In this document: piece by piece, positions 61,244 to 64,000 of the stretch
How positions within the stretch are numbered: position 1 is the stretch's first letter
How the letters are laid out: every line of letters begins with the position of its first letter
DNA from: Streptomyces resistomycificus
GTDB lineage: Bacteria; Actinomycetota; Actinomycetes; Streptomycetales; Streptomycetaceae
Reading direction: 5' to 3'
NCBI RefSeq assembly: GCF_001514265.1
Contig: NZ_KQ948988.1
Span: forward strand, 186,001-250,000
DNA length: 64,000 nt
Notes under the pieces: model-generated
The model's input: the letters and a program-made list of their open reading frames with translations, nothing else
What the model was told of the DNA's origin: nothing
Database searches by the model: none
Translations under genes and position numbers: made by a program

Positions 61244-62209
61244 TCAGCGGCGGCGTAGCCGCAGTGCCAGGGCGGCGCCCCCGGTGAGTACCAGCACCGC
61301 GGCGGCGCCGCCCGCCAGCGTCGGTGCGGAGGGGGCGGCGTCGGAGTCCCCGGCGGCCGCCACCGGAGTGCTGTCGGCGGCGGCGCCGGCCTCCGCCTGG
61401 GCGCCGGAACGACTCGCCGTGGCGGACGGCCCGGCCTGCGCCGTGCGCTTCCTGGCGGGCGTCGGGGTGGCCGACGGGCTCGCGCTCGCGCGCTCCCGGT
61501 CGCTGTCGGCGGGTGCCGAGACGGATGCGGGCGCGGACGGCGAACCGGCCGACCCCGCGCTCTTCGCCGCCGGGAACACCACGTCCGAGCAGGAGTAGTA
61601 GGTGTCCGGCGTGCTGCTGTTCTGCCAGATCGTGTACAGCACCTGCCGTCCCGTCCGGTCGGCCGGGAGCGTCGCCCTGATCCGGTAGGCGCCGTCGGTC
61701 AGAGCCGGGTCCTTCACCTGCGCGAAGGGTTCGGTGGGCAGGTCGGACCAGGTCAGCGGCTGCGTGGGGTCGTAGCCGGGCTTGGTCAGGAACAGCTTGA
61801 ACGTGCCGGTGTGCGGGATCGTCGAGACATACCGCATGGTCAGCGTCCCGCCGGGGGTCAACCTGGTCGACGGCCAGTCGGAGCGGGCCAGGTCCAGGCC
61901 CTTGTAGGCGGGCAGTCCGCCGCTGCACAGCTTGCCGTCGGGGATCGTCTGCCGGTCCCTGCCGTTCACGTTCGCGACGCGCAGGTTGTCCCAGGCTGTG
62001 AAGGGCGCCCCGTTGGCGGCTACGGCCCCCCGGCAGGCCGCCGACCCGGACGGGGCGCCTCCGTCGGGGGAGCAGGCGAAGACCCGGCTGACCGGATCCG
62101 TCGGCGCCCCGTGCGCCAGAGCGGGCGCGGCCGCCCATCCGGCCAGGAGCAGGGAGCTGGTGACGGAGGCCGCCAGGGCGGCGGTGCGGTGTGCGGTGGT
62201 CCGGAGCAT
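61244..62209 (-). CDS. AA10 lytic polysaccharide monooxygenase with C-terminal membrane anchor
   Basis: 321 aa from ATG 62209. Signal peptide ends PALA just before His33 (mature His1), and His133 in STIPHTGTF supplies the second copper ligand of the histidine brace. VFACSPDGG and TKPGYDPTQPLTWSDL are family hallmarks. Oxidatively cleaves chitin or cellulose. Residues about 230-295 are a Ser/Ala/Pro linker, followed by a single TM helix and RLRRR, with no carbohydrate-binding module and no LPxTG. Most Streptomyces AA10 proteins are freely secreted, so cell-surface anchoring is notable. Confidence 0.87.
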   Translation of the reverse strand: MLRTTAHRTAALAASVTSSLLLAGWAAAPALAHGAPTDPVSRVFACSPDGGAPSGSAACRGAVAANGAPFTAWDNLRVANVNGRDRQTIPDGKLCSGGLPAYKGLDLARSDWPSTRLTPGGTLTMRYVSTIPHTGTFKLFLTKPGYDPTQPLTWSDLPTEPFAQVKDPALTDGAYRIRATLPADRTGRQVLYTIWQNSSTPDTYYSCSDVVFPAAKSAGSAGSPSAPASVSAPADSDRERASASPSATPTPARKRTAQAGPSATASRSGAQAEAGAAADSTPVAAAGDSDAAPSAPTLAGGAAAVLVLTGGAALALRLRRR

Positions 62210-62640
62210 CCGGAACGTCTCCTCGGCCGGTACGGGAACGAGCGGCTTCCCGCGGTGAACGGTGTGCTCCCGTCCAGTACGGGAACGCGGCCCGGCGCGT
62301 TCACGGGTCCGCCAACCGGTCCAAACCGCAACCATCTCGGTCAACCCCCTGGTGTCGAGGGTGGGGTCACGGCCGGATCGAGGGTTTCCCCTGTATCCCC
62401 GTGACCTTTCCTTTGCCTATCGTTCGACCACAGCCGCCCCACAGGTAACCCCGGACGGGGCCGGCGCCCGCGTCAGGTCGGCCACCGCGCGCAGCTTTAC
62501 GCCCCACCCCCACGGCATCTCCCGCCGCTTTCCGGCGGGCGCCTCATCACTTTCCTGGCTCCACCCCCCGCCGCTTCGACGCCGAAGCGATTCCCCCGCC
62601 GCTCCGCGCTGCCTGGAGCACGGCCACGAAAGGCAAGCCC
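62210..62640. other. 431-bp intergenic region between LPMO and S8 protease genes
   Basis: No gene. Contains two copies of GTACGGGAACG (62231-62241 and 62278-62288) near the LPMO promoter side, and two perfect hairpins in the protease leader (listed separately). Confidence 0.5.
62521..62589 (+). promoter_or_regulatory. Two leader hairpins upstream of the S8 protease
   Basis: Hairpin 1: CCCGCCG (62521-62527) pairs with CGGCGGG (62533-62539), 5-nt loop. Hairpin 2: CGCTTCG (62572-62578) pairs with CGAAGCG (62583-62589), 4-nt loop. Hairpin 2 ends 51 nt before the start codon. They could stabilise mRNA or modulate translation; no known riboswitch is recognised. Confidence 0.4.
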
Positions 62641-64000
62641 TTGCGCATCTCCCCCTCGTCCGGACGGAAGCTGATATCCGTCGCCGCGGTCTCCGCCGCC
62701 CTGCTGACGGCCGCCACCACCTCGGCCGCCGTCGCCCAGGAGCCCGCCGCCCAGGACCCCGCCGTCCCGGCCGCGCTGACCGAGGCCGCCCCCGGCACCC
62801 CGGCCGAGCGCCTCATCGTCGGCTACAAGTCCGGCGCCGCCGAGGCCAAGTCGAACAAGGCCGCCGAGGCCGACGCCGCGGCCAAGGGCAAGGAGGCCGG
62901 CGAGGACCTCGACTTCCAGCGCCGTCTCGGCACCGGTGCCGCGCTGGTCGACCTGGGCGCCGACCTGACCAGGGCCGATGTCGCCGACGTGGTCAGCGAG
63001 TTCAAGGCCGACCCGCAGGTCTCCTATGTCGTGCCGGACCGCCTGAACACGTCGAAGGCCGACCCGAACGACACCGAGTACGCCAAGCAGTGGGACCTGT
63101 TCGAGTCCACGGCCGGCATGAACGTGCCCGGCGCCTGGAACACCACGACCGGCACCGGAGTGACCGTCGCCGTCATCGACACCGGCTACGTCGCGCACAG
63201 CGACCTCGCCGCGAACATCGTCGGCGGCTACGACTTCATCGCCGACACCGCGGTCTCGGTGGACGGCGACGGCCGTGACAGCAACCCGGCCGACCCGGGC
63301 GACTACTACGCGGCCAACGAGTGCGGCTCCGGCATCCCGGCCAGCAACTCCTCCTGGCACGGCACGCACGTCGCCGGCACCATCGCCGCGGTCACGAACA
63401 ACAGCAAGGGCATGGCGGGCATCGCGTACGGCGCGAAGATCTCCCCGGTGCGCGTGCTCGGCAAGTGCGGTGGCTACGACTCCGACATCATCGACGCCAT
63501 CACCTGGGCGTCCGGCGGCACCGTCTCGGGCGTTCCCGCCAACACCAACGTCGCCAAGGTCATCAACATGAGCCTGGGCGGCGACGGGGCGTGCACCAGC
63601 GCCACCCAGAGCGCCATCAACGCCGCCGTGAACCGCGGCACGACCGTGGCCGTCGCCGCGGGCAACGAGAACGACAACGTGGCCAACCACTCGCCGGGCA
63701 ACTGCAACAACGTCATCTCGGTCGCGGCGACCAGCCGCACCGGCGCCAAGGCCTCCTACTCCAACTTCGGCTCCCTGGTGGACATCTCGGCGCCCGGCGG
63801 CCAGACCAGCACCGGCACGGCCAACGGCATCCTGTCCACGCTGAACTCCGGCACCAAGACGCCGTCCTCCGAGTCGTACGCCTACTACCAGGGCACCAGC
63901 ATGGCCACCCCGCACATCGCGGGCCTGGTCGCGCTGATGAAGTCGGCCAACTCCTCGCTCACCCCGGCGCAGATCGAGACGGCCATCAAGAACAACGCCC
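62641..64000 (+). CDS. Secreted S8 subtilisin-like serine protease (cut by window edge)
   Basis: 453 codons from TTG 62641, with GAAAGG upstream; no ATG/GTG fits. Signal peptide (1-32; AALLTAATTSAAVAQ), I9-type propeptide (ERLIVGYKSG, TRADVADVVSEF; about 40-135), then the catalytic domain with Asp180 (VAVIDTGY), His240 (SWHGTHVAG) and Ser420 (YQGTSMATPH). The frame is open at 64000, so the C-terminal part, perhaps a P-domain or PPC, lies outside. Typical secreted Streptomyces protease. Confidence 0.85.
   Translation, partial: MRISPSSGRKLISVAAVSAALLTAATTSAAVAQEPAAQDPAVPAALTEAAPGTPAERLIVGYKSGAAEAKSNKAAEADAAAKGKEAGEDLDFQRRLGTGAALVDLGADLTRADVADVVSEFKADPQVSYVVPDRLNTSKADPNDTEYAKQWDLFESTAGMNVPGAWNTTTGTGVTVAVIDTGYVAHSDLAANIVGGYDFIADTAVSVDGDGRDSNPADPGDYYAANECGSGIPASNSSWHGTHVAGTIAAVTNNSKGMAGIAYGAKISPVRVLGKCGGYDSDIIDAITWASGGTVSGVPANTNVAKVINMSLGGDGACTSATQSAINAAVNRGTTVAVAAGNENDNVANHSPGNCNNVISVAATSRTGAKASYSNFGSLVDISAPGGQTSTGTANGILSTLNSGTKTPSSESYAYYQGTSMATPHIAGLVALMKSANSSLTPAQIETAIKNNA

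Overview
The window is a high-GC, gene-dense actinobacterial chromosome segment, almost certainly Streptomyces. The evidence is GC-rich third codon positions, frequent GTG/TTG starts, many 1-4 nt stop/start overlaps, two conservons (CvnABCD signalling operons), Tat-type and lipobox exported proteins, rare TTA (bldA-type) codons and the DUF6230/DUF6114 pair. I saw no rRNA, tRNA, IS element or CRISPR array. All family names come from motif recognition by eye, without database searches.

Layout. 1-2541: sugar locus with a GH38 alpha-mannosidase (cut by the window edge), an RpiR-type regulator and a divergent SIS-domain protein, with repeated TGGTTCA operators. 2595-2923: remnant of a beta-propeller gene. 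3009-7435: two translationally coupled genes, a MinD/ParA-like ATPase fused to a CHAT protease and an alpha/beta hydrolase; this is a candidate conflict system. 7491-19139: a Zur-like box followed by a ten-gene coupled operon (ATP-grasp, DUF364 chelation-type protein, cysteine-synthase-like PLP enzyme, enolase-superfamily epimerase, MFS, methyltransferase, NikA/DppA-type ABC importer); this reads as a metallophore made, exported and re-imported, probably for zinc.

19306-26299: membrane glycosyltransferase-like protein, membrane molybdopterin oxidoreductase, methyltransferase, DUF2064, GT2 and a two-component system. 26370-31308: branched-chain amino acid type (Liv) ABC importer. 31464-32474: NAD-dependent epimerase with a zinc-ribbon insert. 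32528-37589: two-component system divergent from a ferric-reductase-like protein, a tandem FMN-binding protein and ApbE, forming an extracytoplasmic flavin electron-transfer module. 37669-39729: GT39 glycosyltransferase.

39972-42727: an alpha/beta hydrolase fused to a macro-like domain, followed by a HEPN/RES-type (NAD-consuming toxin fold) protein. Both carry TTA codons. This is the strongest candidate for an undescribed NAD/ADP-ribose based conflict system. 42804-50901: osmoprotectant (OpuC/ProU-type) ABC transporter with a sigmaB-like promoter, split by an intact conservon on the opposite strand. 50938-52509: aromatic amino acid lyase homologue whose MIO-forming Ala-Ser-Gly is replaced by Gly-Thr-Gly.

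52546-58487: second conservon, an orphan sugar-binding lipoprotein and a DUF574-type methyltransferase. 58637-61214: DUF6114/DUF6230 pair and a secreted protein preceded by tandem repeats. 61244-64000: membrane-anchored AA10 polysaccharide monooxygenase and a secreted S8 protease cut by the window edge.
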